A stretch of DNA of 64,000 nucleotides from Bryobacterales bacterium. Its GTDB lineage: Bacteria > Acidobacteriota > Terriglobia > Bryobacterales > Bryobacteraceae. Positions within the stretch are counted from its first letter, which is position 1. The number at the start of each line of letters is the position of its first letter. The DNA lies in NCBI GenBank assembly GCA_016716385.1, contig JADJWL010000005.1, positions 1-64,000 of the forward strand, given 5' to 3'. This document shows, in pieces, positions 18,077 to 25,913 of this stretch. Position numbers and translations under genes: made by a program. The notes below the pieces were generated by a model. The model was not told where the DNA came from, did no database searches, and worked only from the letters and a program-made list of their open reading frames with translations.

Positions 18077-19293
18077 TTCCCAAGCTCCTCTCCGACAACC
18101 CGCTCCAGTTCGATCTGTGCTTCTTTCACCGCTGCCTGAATGTCGAGCATTCGCAACTGCGCCTGGCGTTGTGAGCGGTATGCATCGAGTAGTTGCAGGA
18201 TTCCGATCTCCCCTTCCTGATAGGCGACCGTCGCTATCTTGATCAGCTCCGGCCCGCTGTCGGCCAGTTCCTGGCGGTAACGGTCGCGAGCCTGGACGCG
18301 AACGTTTAAGGCGCGGACGGTCCCTTCGACTGCCGCCCGAATCCGCTGCGTGAGGATTTGCAGCCGAGCCGAGATCCGTTCCTGCTCGGCGGAATAGCGA
18401 GCAACTTCGGCTTGGCCTTTGTTGAAGAGAGGCAGCGGAATTGTAATGCTAACCACGCCTCCGTTCGCGATTCTGTTCTGGCCGATATCTGCGCGCTTGA
18501 ATCCGGCATTCAGCACCGGCTCGGGTATCTTCAACCGGTCCGCCGCACGTTCCTCCAGCCGGAACTGCTCAAGACGGCGTTGTTCGGCACGGTAGTCTTC
18601 TCGCGCTCCGAGTGCGCGTCGAACCATCTCCGCTGCTGGCAAAGCACCAAGCGGCGTTTCGATCGCTCCGGACACTGACGCGATCTGGATGTCCGCTGGC
18701 AGGAAGGCCAACATGCGAGATCGCACCAGTTCCGTCTCGGCCTGGACCAACCCAAGTTCGGCGAGCAGCTCAGCCCGTTCCCGCTCCGTGCGCAGTCGGT
18801 CGAACTTTGAGCCTTCGCCTTCCCGTTCGCGATCGCGGAGCACGCGGATGACGTCCTCGATCTCCTTCAGACCTGTGGCGTACACCGCTTGACGCTCTTG
18901 TGCTGCCAGCACTTCATAGAACGCCAAACGCAGGCTGGCGCGGGCCTGCCAAATGTCAAAGGCGCCCTCGGCTTCGGTCGCTCGAAGCGCGGAATCGCCG
19001 GCTTGGCGTAGTAGCTTCAGCCGGCCGTTGATCGGGATCGCCTGTTCGGCCTGGAAGAACTCGGTGAGTCCAGCGCCCTCCCGGGTGTAGTTGAAGCTGG
19101 GGTTGGCGTAGAGAATACGCCCTCTGGCCTCCGCTTGCGCGATGGCCACACGAGCACGGGCCTCCCTGGCCATCGGATTCTGATCCAGGAACTTCTGAAT
19201 TATGCTCGTTTCCGTCCACTCCTGCGCCGAACATGGGCCGACGATGGCGGCAATATACAGCGCAACAGTGGCGGCGCGACTGGGCAAATGCAT
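18073..19293 (-). CDS. TolC/CzcC-like outer-membrane efflux channel
   Basis: A 406-residue outer-membrane factor. The start MHLPSRAATVAL at 19293 is preferred because a GAGGTGG site precedes it; an in-frame ATG at 19305 is possible. A signal peptide (to about GPCSAQ) is followed by two OEP repeats with long heptad helices and periodic NP and GEG segments (LDQNPMAREARARVA, VLNAGFKRADIG, PLPLFNKGQAEVAR), as in CzcC. It forms the exit duct for the pump encoded two genes downstream. Confidence 0.9.
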   Translation of the reverse strand: MHLPSRAATVALYIAAIVGPCSAQEWTETSIIQKFLDQNPMAREARARVAIAQAEARGRILYANPSFNYTREGAGLTEFFQAEQAIPINGRLKLLRQAGDSALRATEAEGAFDIWQARASLRLAFYEVLAAQERQAVYATGLKEIEDVIRVLRDREREGEGSKFDRLRTERERAELLAELGLVQAETELVRSRMLAFLPADIQIASVSGAIETPLGALPAAEMVRRALGAREDYRAEQRRLEQFRLEERAADRLKIPEPVLNAGFKRADIGQNRIANGGVVSITIPLPLFNKGQAEVARYSAEQERISARLQILTQRIRAAVEGTVRALNVRVQARDRYRQELADSGPELIKIATVAYQEGEIGILQLLDAYRSQRQAQLRMLDIQAAVKEAQIELERVVGEELGK

Positions 19294-19370
19294 GCACCAC
19301 CTCATCACAATCAACTGGTTGGAACAACAACGCGTCTGCGCACACAAATGGCGCGCGCCTGATGGGTGAG

Positions 19371-19745
19371 TTAGGCAGGAGGGGCGCGGGAACTAAGAGC
19401 GAACCGCCACGGAGGATCGTGGCTGTGGGGGATCAGTTCCCTTATGAGACCGGGCTGTGCGGCCGGTTCCGGGATCGAGATGGCCTTTGGAAGCGCAGTT
19501 GCAAGTCTCAAGAAAGACTTGCCATCTCCGGCAATCCAACTCAAAGAGCGGACATCGCCGGCATGATCGTCAGACTTGAACGCCACACCACCGGCCTGTT
19601 CACCGGCCCAATGTGCGTGCGGGAACCCATGCGCATGCCGATGCGCCGGATCGCGGTCATGGACGTGCAGGAACGGAGCTTGGGCGAAAGCGAGCAGGAG
19701 GCTCGCGGCGACGCCGAGATGGATTGCACTCCGCACTTCCCGCAT
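19371..19745 (-). CDS. Small histidine-rich exported protein heading the metal-efflux operon
   Basis: A 124-residue protein with a signal-peptide-like N-terminus (VAASLLLAFAQA) and a cluster of possible metal ligands: HVHDRDPAHRHAHGFPHAHW at about 27-46, plus HSHDPPW near the C-terminus. Similar His-rich small proteins are common next to CzcCBA operons and are thought to buffer or sense periplasmic metal. It ends 77 bases before the channel gene on the same strand. The start at 19745 lacks a clear Shine-Dalgarno. Confidence 0.65.
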   Translation of the reverse strand: MREVRSAIHLGVAASLLLAFAQAPFLHVHDRDPAHRHAHGFPHAHWAGEQAGGVAFKSDDHAGDVRSLSWIAGDGKSFLRLATALPKAISIPEPAAQPGLIRELIPHSHDPPWRFALSSRAPPA

Positions 19746-19857
19746 TGTAGCTTGACATCAGCGTCGCAGGTTACTTGACGGACCATGTAAGAGCATCGGA
19801 GCCACAGATGGGTGTTGCGGCAGTCACTGCCACAGCCCGCCCGGCTGCCAGCGGAAA

Positions 19858-20184
19858 TCAAAGATTAGATCCTCGGCGGTGGCGACGAGCGGTGCGGGCA
19901 AGGGGCCGATCTGTCCCGATCGTCGCGGTGCCGACCTCGCTGTACTCAGCTCTACCGAGCTTCCGGCTCAGAACCTCCAACGTGGTGTCGCGGGGGAAAT
20001 ACCTGTGCCGCCGTTGAGAAGGATGATGCGGTAGCCGTCAGCTCGATGCCGCAGCGCGGGAATCCCGGCGTGGAGGTACTTTCCATTCAAGTCAGTCTCG
20101 ACCGTGCGAGTCGCATACGGTGACGAGGCAAATGCCAGTGGGCCCCCGGGACTGGGCAATTTCTTTGCGTTTAGCCGTGCTCAT
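19858..20184 (-). pseudogene. moaB: Decayed molybdenum-cofactor protein MoaB/MogA
   Basis: Three successive minus-strand frames give parts of one MoaB/MogA domain: MSTAKRKEIA...CLVTVCDS, then TRTVETDLNGKYL...ILLNGGTGIS, then PRDTTLEVLSRKLG. These match the conserved 'vSD.RT.ETD..G' start and 'GGTG.SPRD.T.E' signature. The second break is the loss of one C in a C-run (five where six are needed); the first is a 2-base loss. About 30 residues between the two conserved blocks are absent, so this is a true pseudogene and not merely a reading error. It starts within the ATGA of an upstream 78-codon open frame (20417-20181) of unknown family. Confidence 0.75.
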
Positions 20185-20408
20185 GGGATCTCAATATTGC
20201 AATGGAGTTGTCCGGCCTTGACGCTGGCGTAGCGAAAGGCCGGCGTGCCAGGCCGGGCCTCAACCAAGAACATCAGAGTGCGGGTGGAGACGGCATCGAT
20301 GCCGCCGGGCACCAGCAGATGCTCGGGCCGGTGCGCCTGAATCTGGATCTTAATCGAGTCCGACCCGGTTTGAAAAGTCGCCGCTGCTGCGGTAGGCTTG
20401 ACTTCGCC
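20185..20408. other. Region upstream of the sugar-oxidation genes; uncertain remnant frame
   Basis: A minus-strand open frame of 78 codons (20181-20417) ends KAGQLHCNIEIP and overlaps the moaB remnant by 4 bases, as real operon partners do. No family is recognised, and it also overlaps the first codons of the plus-strand dehydrogenase gene. It may be a piece of the gene that once preceded moaB. The promoter for the rightward operon must also lie here. Confidence 0.3.
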
Positions 20409-22241
20409 ATGGCTCATTCTTCCCGCGGTGTGTTTGCCTTAGCCGGCCTGGTTCTTGTGGCCAGCCTTGTTGCCCAGGACTCCCGGCCGCGTGTCCCGAA
20501 AACGGTGGACGAGGTCGCCCGCCCCGGCGGCAAGCTTCCCGGGAACCCGAAAATCGCTCTCGTCAAGGTGGCCGACGGCTTCATCGACCCCACCAACGTC
20601 GCCAACGCCGGCGACGGCTCCGGACGCATCTTCGTCACTGAGCGCGTCGGCCGCGTGCGCATCGTGCACAAGAACGGCGAGGTGCAGAAAGAGCCGTTCC
20701 TGGACCTCACGAACTTCAACCCACTCGGCTCCGATGTCCAGACGGGATTCGTCGAGCAGGGGCTCTATTCGATCGCATTCCATCCGAAGTTCAAGAACAA
20801 CGGCTACTTTTTTGTCCATTACGCGTCGCTGCCGTTTAACGGCGACGGCGTCATCGTACGCTTCCAGGTGGATCCGGCGAGCCCCAACCGGCTGACGCCG
20901 GAGCGCGTCAAGCAGACCGCGAAAGTGATCCTGCGCATCGAGCAGCCCTATTACAACCACAACGGCGGGCAGATCGAATTCGGGCCGGACGGCTTCCTCT
21001 ACATCGCCTCGGGCGACGGCGGATGGGAAGGCGATCCGCTCGAAACCGGTCAGGACCTGTCGACGTGGCTGGGGAAGATTCTGCGCATCGATGTCGATAG
21101 CGACGACCGGACGCCGTACCGCATCCCGCCCTCGAACCCCCTTGCGGGCGCCGCCGCGGAGCGCCTGATGAGCCTGTTCGGCATCTCCGAGGAGGATTTC
21201 GCGAAGATCAAGACGAAGAGCCGCCCGGAGATCTGGGCCTACGGCGTGCGCAACCCTTACGAGTTCTCCTTCGACCTAAAGACCGGCGATCTTTATATCG
21301 CCGATGTCGGCCAGAACCACTGGGAGGAGATTCACTACCAGCCCGCTTCGTCGAAGGGCGGGGAGAACTATGGCTGGCCCAAGGTGAACGGCACGAAGTG
21401 CTTCCCGATGACCGGACCCGACGACAAGTGTCCGATCGTCGGCACGCTGCCCGCTGCGGAGTATCCGCACGAGATCCCTTATCCGGGCGCGCAGCCGCTC
21501 AAGGACGGCTGGGGCTGCTCAATCGAAGGCTTGGGTGTGGCCAACTACGGCGGCATGAACGGGGTGTACCTGGTGGGCGACTGGTGCTCCGGCCGTGTTT
21601 TCGGTCTCGGCTGGGACGGCCGCAAGTGGCAGCTCGAAGAACTGCTGCACACGAACCTGCAATTCACCGCCGGCGGCTATGACGAAGACGGTCACGTGAT
21701 GGCGGTGAACTGCAACTGCTTCTACACGTCCGACCGCGGCGCGGTGGGGAATCCGCCGGGCGCGCTGTGGCGCGTGCTGCCGGAATCGCAGGTGCCCGCG
21801 GGCGCGGAGAAGGCGCGGGCGATCCCCAAGGGCGGACCCGCGAGCACAACGACCGGTGGACCTCTGACTTTCCGCCACCCGCTCGACGACACGCCGCTCG
21901 ATTTCAATTCGACCCCCGATGCTTCGTTGACCCCGGCCGTGCGCCAGTTCCGTGAATCCGGGCGCAATCCACTGAAGGGCAACGCCGCGGCTATCGCTGA
22001 AGGCAAGGCGTCGTATCAGCAGAATTGCGCGGGCTGCCATCTCGACGACGGCAGGGGACGCATCGGTTCGAACCTGGTGGACGCGCAGTACAACCACCCG
22101 CGCTCGGCGACCGACGTGGGACTGTTCGAAGTGATCTACGCGGGCGGCTCCGGCGCGATGCAGCCTTATGCGGGCCGCATCCCCAACGAGACGATGCTCA
22201 AGATCATGGCCTTCCTCGATTCGCTGCCCAAGCAGCGATGA
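20409..22241 (+). CDS. PQQ-type sugar dehydrogenase fused to cytochrome c
   Basis: A 610-residue exported protein: signal peptide (1-22), then a soluble aldose-dehydrogenase-like six-bladed propeller (about 45-470) with family marks EQGLYSIAFHPKFKNNGYFFVHY, GGQIEFGPDGFLYIASGDGG, WAYGVRNPYEFSFD and GENYGWP, then a C-terminal cytochrome c domain with CAGCH starting at residue 540 and a distal Met region (GAMQPYAGRIP). It is predicted to oxidise an aldose or related sugar in the periplasm and pass electrons to its own heme. The start MAHSSRG at 20409 gives a proper signal peptide; the frame is open upstream without coding character. The FAD gene begins in its stop codon. Confidence 0.9.
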   Translation: MAHSSRGVFALAGLVLVASLVAQDSRPRVPKTVDEVARPGGKLPGNPKIALVKVADGFIDPTNVANAGDGSGRIFVTERVGRVRIVHKNGEVQKEPFLDLTNFNPLGSDVQTGFVEQGLYSIAFHPKFKNNGYFFVHYASLPFNGDGVIVRFQVDPASPNRLTPERVKQTAKVILRIEQPYYNHNGGQIEFGPDGFLYIASGDGGWEGDPLETGQDLSTWLGKILRIDVDSDDRTPYRIPPSNPLAGAAAERLMSLFGISEEDFAKIKTKSRPEIWAYGVRNPYEFSFDLKTGDLYIADVGQNHWEEIHYQPASSKGGENYGWPKVNGTKCFPMTGPDDKCPIVGTLPAAEYPHEIPYPGAQPLKDGWGCSIEGLGVANYGGMNGVYLVGDWCSGRVFGLGWDGRKWQLEELLHTNLQFTAGGYDEDGHVMAVNCNCFYTSDRGAVGNPPGALWRVLPESQVPAGAEKARAIPKGGPASTTTGGPLTFRHPLDDTPLDFNSTPDASLTPAVRQFRESGRNPLKGNAAAIAEGKASYQQNCAGCHLDDGRGRIGSNLVDAQYNHPRSATDVGLFEVIYAGGSGAMQPYAGRIPNETMLKIMAFLDSLPKQR

Positions 22242-24046
22242 CCGCCGATTTGTGCGTCGCGGGCGGCGGGATGGCGGGCGTGTGCGCCGCGCTGGCCGCG
22301 GCCCGCAACGGACGCCGCGTCGTGCTGATTCAGGACCGCTCGGTGCTCGGCGGCAATGCGTCGTCGGAGATCCGGATGCACATGGTCGGCGCGTCGTGCT
22401 CGGGACGGCGGCCGGGCGCGCGCGAGTCAGGGCTGATCGATGAGATCCGCGTCGAGGACGCCGTGCGCAATCCGCAGCGCAGTCCGGCGATGTTCGACCT
22501 GTTGCTCTACGATCTGGTCGCGCGGGAGCCGAACATCACGCTGCTGTTCGACACGGACTGCACCGGCTGCGACATGGAGGGCAGCCGGATTGTCGCGGTC
22601 CATGCGGTCCGGCAGATGACCGAAGAGACCTTCCGGATTCGCGCGCCCTTCTTTGCCGATTGCACGGGCGACGGGCGGCTCGGCGTGGAGGCGGGGGCCG
22701 CATTCCGCATGGGACGCGAGGCGCGCGAGGAGTACGGCGAATCGCTCGCGCCAGAGATGGCGGACAGCAGGACGCTCGGCAGCACGATTCTGTTTACCGC
22801 GCGCCGTCATGACCGGCCGATGCCGTTCGCCGCCCCACCCTGGGCGCGGCGCTTCACCGAAGAGGACCTCGCGCTACGCAGCCACCGCGAGCTTGAGTAC
22901 GGCTACTGGTGGGTCGAGTGGGGCGGTGAGTTGGATACGATTCGGGACAACGATCGCATCCGGCATGAGCTGCTGCGGATCGCGCTCGGGGTTTGGGATC
23001 ACGTCAAGAATGAGTGCCCGCGAGGCGCGGATCCGTCCGCCGCGTATGAGAAATGGCTGGGCGGCGAAGAGCCGAAGCTCGAGTCGCCTGCGAACTGGGC
23101 GCTCGACTGGGTCGGTGCGCTGCCGGGCAAACGCGAATCGCGGCGGTTTCTGGGGCCGCACGTCCTCACCCAGGATGACGTGCTCGCGGGACGCACCTTC
23201 CGCGACCAGGTGGCGTATGGCGGCTGGTGGATCGATCTGCACCCGCCCGCCGGCGTCGACGCGGTGCGGGAGTATCCGAGCACGCAGGTCGAGACGCCGC
23301 ACCTTTACGGCATCCCGCTGCGGTGCCTCTACTCGCGCAACGTGGAGAACCTGTTCTTTGCCGGACGCAACATCAGCGCGACGCACATCGCGTTCGCATC
23401 CACGCGGGTGATGGCGACGTGCGCCGCGGTGGGGCAGGCGGTGGGAAGCGCGGCGGCGGTGGCTGTCGAACACGGGTTCGGAGGCGCCCCGGAGTTGCTG
23501 GCCGATGCGCCGCTGCGCGTCCTGCAGCAGCGTCTGCTGGCGCAGGACGCCTATCTGCTCGATATCCGGAGTGAGGATCCGACTTGGGGCGCGGAGATCC
23601 ACGCTTCGAGCGAAACGCCGCAAGGTCCCGCCGCGGCGCTCGGCGACGGGATCACGCGGCGCACACGGGCGCAGTGGAATCCGTCGCTCGACGAGGCGTC
23701 CCACCAGTGGATGTCCGCCGCCCTGCCCGCCTGGGTTGCACTGCGCTGGCCGTCGCCGCGCCCGGTCAGGCGCATTCAGCTCATCTTCGATACAGGCTTC
23801 GAACGCGAATTGACGTTGTCGATGAGCGATCTCTATTCGTCCCGCATGGTGCGCGGGCCGCAACCGGAGACCGTCCGCGAGTATACGATCGAAGCCGGCG
23901 GCTGGCGGGCCGATGTGACCGGCAACTATCAGCGGCGGCGCGTCCATGAATTGCCGGAGGGCATCGTGGCGTCCAGCGTCCGTCTCACGGTTCACGCCAC
24001 GCACGGCGCGCCGGAGGCGCGCGTTTTCGAGATCCGCGTGAACTGA
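22238..24046 (+). CDS. FAD-dependent oxidoreductase (xanthan-lyase-like) with C-terminal sugar-binding-like domain
   Basis: A 602-residue protein. Residues 1-35 form a Rossmann FAD-binding start (DLCVAGGGMAGVCAALAAARNGRRVVLIQ), followed by LGGNASSEIRMHM and, near 370, NLFFAGRNISATHIAFASTRVM, both diagnostic of the FAD_oxidored family common in acidobacteria and planctomycetes. The last about 130 residues are beta-rich (SPRPVRRIQLIFDTGFERELTLSM...) and resemble an F5/8-type module. Substrate unknown; context suggests a carbohydrate. No signal peptide, so cytoplasmic. Its ATG overlaps the previous stop (ATGA). Confidence 0.85.
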   Translation: MTADLCVAGGGMAGVCAALAAARNGRRVVLIQDRSVLGGNASSEIRMHMVGASCSGRRPGARESGLIDEIRVEDAVRNPQRSPAMFDLLLYDLVAREPNITLLFDTDCTGCDMEGSRIVAVHAVRQMTEETFRIRAPFFADCTGDGRLGVEAGAAFRMGREAREEYGESLAPEMADSRTLGSTILFTARRHDRPMPFAAPPWARRFTEEDLALRSHRELEYGYWWVEWGGELDTIRDNDRIRHELLRIALGVWDHVKNECPRGADPSAAYEKWLGGEEPKLESPANWALDWVGALPGKRESRRFLGPHVLTQDDVLAGRTFRDQVAYGGWWIDLHPPAGVDAVREYPSTQVETPHLYGIPLRCLYSRNVENLFFAGRNISATHIAFASTRVMATCAAVGQAVGSAAAVAVEHGFGGAPELLADAPLRVLQQRLLAQDAYLLDIRSEDPTWGAEIHASSETPQGPAAALGDGITRRTRAQWNPSLDEASHQWMSAALPAWVALRWPSPRPVRRIQLIFDTGFERELTLSMSDLYSSRMVRGPQPETVREYTIEAGGWRADVTGNYQRRRVHELPEGIVASSVRLTVHATHGAPEARVFEIRVN

Positions 24047-24064
24047 ACGATATAATCGCGGGTG

Positions 24065-25072
24065 ATGAACATCGCGGTTCTTGGACTCGGCTTCATGGGC
24101 AGCACGCACTTGAAGGCGATCCGTAATGTTTCGTCGGCGCATCTCGGCGCCGTGGTGAGTTCCGATCGGAAGAAGCTGGAAGGCGATCTTTCCGGCATCC
24201 AGGGCAATCTTGGCGGACCCGGCGAGAAGTTGGACTTCGGCGCCGCCGCGCGCTACACGACTATCGAGGAGGCCCTCGCGGATCCGGCGATTGAGGCCGT
24301 CGATATCTGCCTGCCGACCAACCTGCATGCACCGGTCACGCTTGCCGCGTTGCGCGCCGGAAAGCACGTCCTGGTGGAAAAGCCCATGGCGCTGACAGTG
24401 GCGGAAGCTGAGGCCATGCTTGCGGAAGCGGAGAAACAGAAGCGTGTCCTGATGGTGGCCCAGGTGCTGCGTTTCTTTCCGGATTACGTCGCGGCGGGAC
24501 ATGCGGCTCCTGCTCTCGGGACGCCGCGATCGGCCCTGTTCCGCCGGCGCTGCGCGGCGCCGTTCTGGAGCGACTGGCTGTCGGACCGCAGCCGCAGCGG
24601 CGGCGGCGTGTTCGATCTGCTGATTCACGATGTCGATTTCTGCCTGTACCTGTTTGGCGCACCGAAGGCGGTGCGGGCGACGGGCTACGAGAATCTTGCG
24701 GCAGGCGTCGATGTAATCCACGCCGAGTTCGAGTATGAAGGTTTCTCGGCGATCGTCAGCGGCGGCTGGCATCACCCGAAGGCGTATCCGTTTTCGATGG
24801 AGTTCACGCTCGTGTACGACGGCGGCGCCCTCGAATACGGTTCGGAGGGGCGGCCGCTGGCGCTCTACGACGCCAAGGGGGAGAGCCGCCATCTGGAACT
24901 TCCCATCCGGGACGGCTTCGAAGCCGAGATCGAGTACTTTCTGGACTGCGCGCGGGCGGGCCGCCAGCCGGAGATCTGCCCTCCGGCCGGGTCGGCCGCG
25001 GCGATGCGGGCGGCGCTGGCGATGGTGGAGTCCCGCGCGAAGAATGGAGAACGAGTGTCATGCAGCCGTTAA
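24065..25072 (+). CDS. Gfo/Idh/MocA-family NAD(P)-dependent oxidoreductase
   Basis: A 335-residue sugar or cyclitol dehydrogenase. N-terminal Rossmann fold (IAVLGLGFMGSTHLKAI), the family EKP motif at HVLVEKPMALT containing the catalytic lysine, and the C-terminal alpha/beta domain with GGGVFDLLIHDVDFCLYLFG carrying the conserved D..H pair. ATG 24065 was taken instead of the GTG one codon earlier. Its end overlaps the isomerase start by 13 bases, so both are surely co-translated. It likely acts on an oxidised sugar from the upstream enzymes. Confidence 0.9.
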   Translation: MNIAVLGLGFMGSTHLKAIRNVSSAHLGAVVSSDRKKLEGDLSGIQGNLGGPGEKLDFGAAARYTTIEEALADPAIEAVDICLPTNLHAPVTLAALRAGKHVLVEKPMALTVAEAEAMLAEAEKQKRVLMVAQVLRFFPDYVAAGHAAPALGTPRSALFRRRCAAPFWSDWLSDRSRSGGGVFDLLIHDVDFCLYLFGAPKAVRATGYENLAAGVDVIHAEFEYEGFSAIVSGGWHHPKAYPFSMEFTLVYDGGALEYGSEGRPLALYDAKGESRHLELPIRDGFEAEIEYFLDCARAGRQPEICPPAGSAAAMRAALAMVESRAKNGERVSCSR

Positions 25073-25908
25073 GAGACATGGAAATCGGAGTGATGTTCTG
25101 GGCTGGTCGCGGTGCGATCGAAGTGGTCCGGGAGTTGAAAGCGCTGGGCGTCCGGTGCGGCCAGATGGGGATCCCTGGCGGCATGGAGTTGACGCCGGCC
25201 GTAGCGGCGGACTGGAAGTCCGCGCTGGAACTGGGCCAGTTCGCGGTGGTCACGGTGTTTGCGGCGTTCAACGGCGAGGACTACGCCGATGCGCCCACGG
25301 TGGCCCGTACTGTTGGGTTCATCCCGGAGGCCACGCGCGCGGAGCGTGAGGAACGGATGCTGGCCGTGAGCGACTTCGCCGCGGCGCTCGGCGTCGGCAG
25401 TATCGCCACGCACATCGGATTCGTTCCGGAAGACGAGTCGCATCCCGACTACGTCGCCGTTCGCGACCTCGTCCGGCGGGTGTGCGATCACGCAGCCAGA
25501 CATAACCAGACGTTCGCGCTCGAAACCGGGCAGGAGCCGGCTCCGGTGCTGTTGCGCTTCTTCGAAGATGTAGCCCGCGAGAACCTCGGCATCAACTTCG
25601 ATCCCGCCAACATGATCATGTACGGCACGGGCGATCCGATCGAGGCTCTCGATGTGCTTCAGAAGCACGTGATCAGCGTGCATTGCAAGGACGGCGACTG
25701 GCCGGCGAAGGGAGTCGAGGGTGCACTCGGCGTCGAGTACCCCCTCGGGGAAGGCAAGGTCGGCATGGAGCGCTTTCTGCGTAAGCTGAAGCAGATCGGC
25801 TACACGGGCCCGCTCAATATTGAGCGGGAGGCGGAAGATTCGTTCGTCCGCCTACGCGACATCCGCCTCGGCGTCGAATTGCTGGAGCGCCTGCGCGGTC
25901 AGATCTAG
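25060..25908 (+). CDS. Sugar-phosphate isomerase/epimerase (xylose-isomerase-like TIM barrel)
   Basis: A 282-residue TIM-barrel protein of the AP-endonuclease-2/IolE-like family. Likely metal ligands lie at strand ends: FALETGQEPAP (Glu), NFDPANM (Asp/Asn), VHCKDGDW (His, Asp) and NIEREAED (Glu). It is expected to isomerise or epimerise a keto- or aldo-sugar in the cytoplasm. It closes the four-gene rightward set; the next gene is on the other strand and only 5 bases away. Confidence 0.87.
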   Translation: MQPLRDMEIGVMFWAGRGAIEVVRELKALGVRCGQMGIPGGMELTPAVAADWKSALELGQFAVVTVFAAFNGEDYADAPTVARTVGFIPEATRAEREERMLAVSDFAAALGVGSIATHIGFVPEDESHPDYVAVRDLVRRVCDHAARHNQTFALETGQEPAPVLLRFFEDVARENLGINFDPANMIMYGTGDPIEALDVLQKHVISVHCKDGDWPAKGVEGALGVEYPLGEGKVGMERFLRKLKQIGYTGPLNIEREAEDSFVRLRDIRLGVELLERLRGQI

Positions 25909-25913
25909 AACGC

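Noticed and set aside
22874..24892. Minus-strand open frame of about 670 codons
   Set aside because: Shadow of the FAD oxidoreductase and Gfo/Idh/MocA genes.
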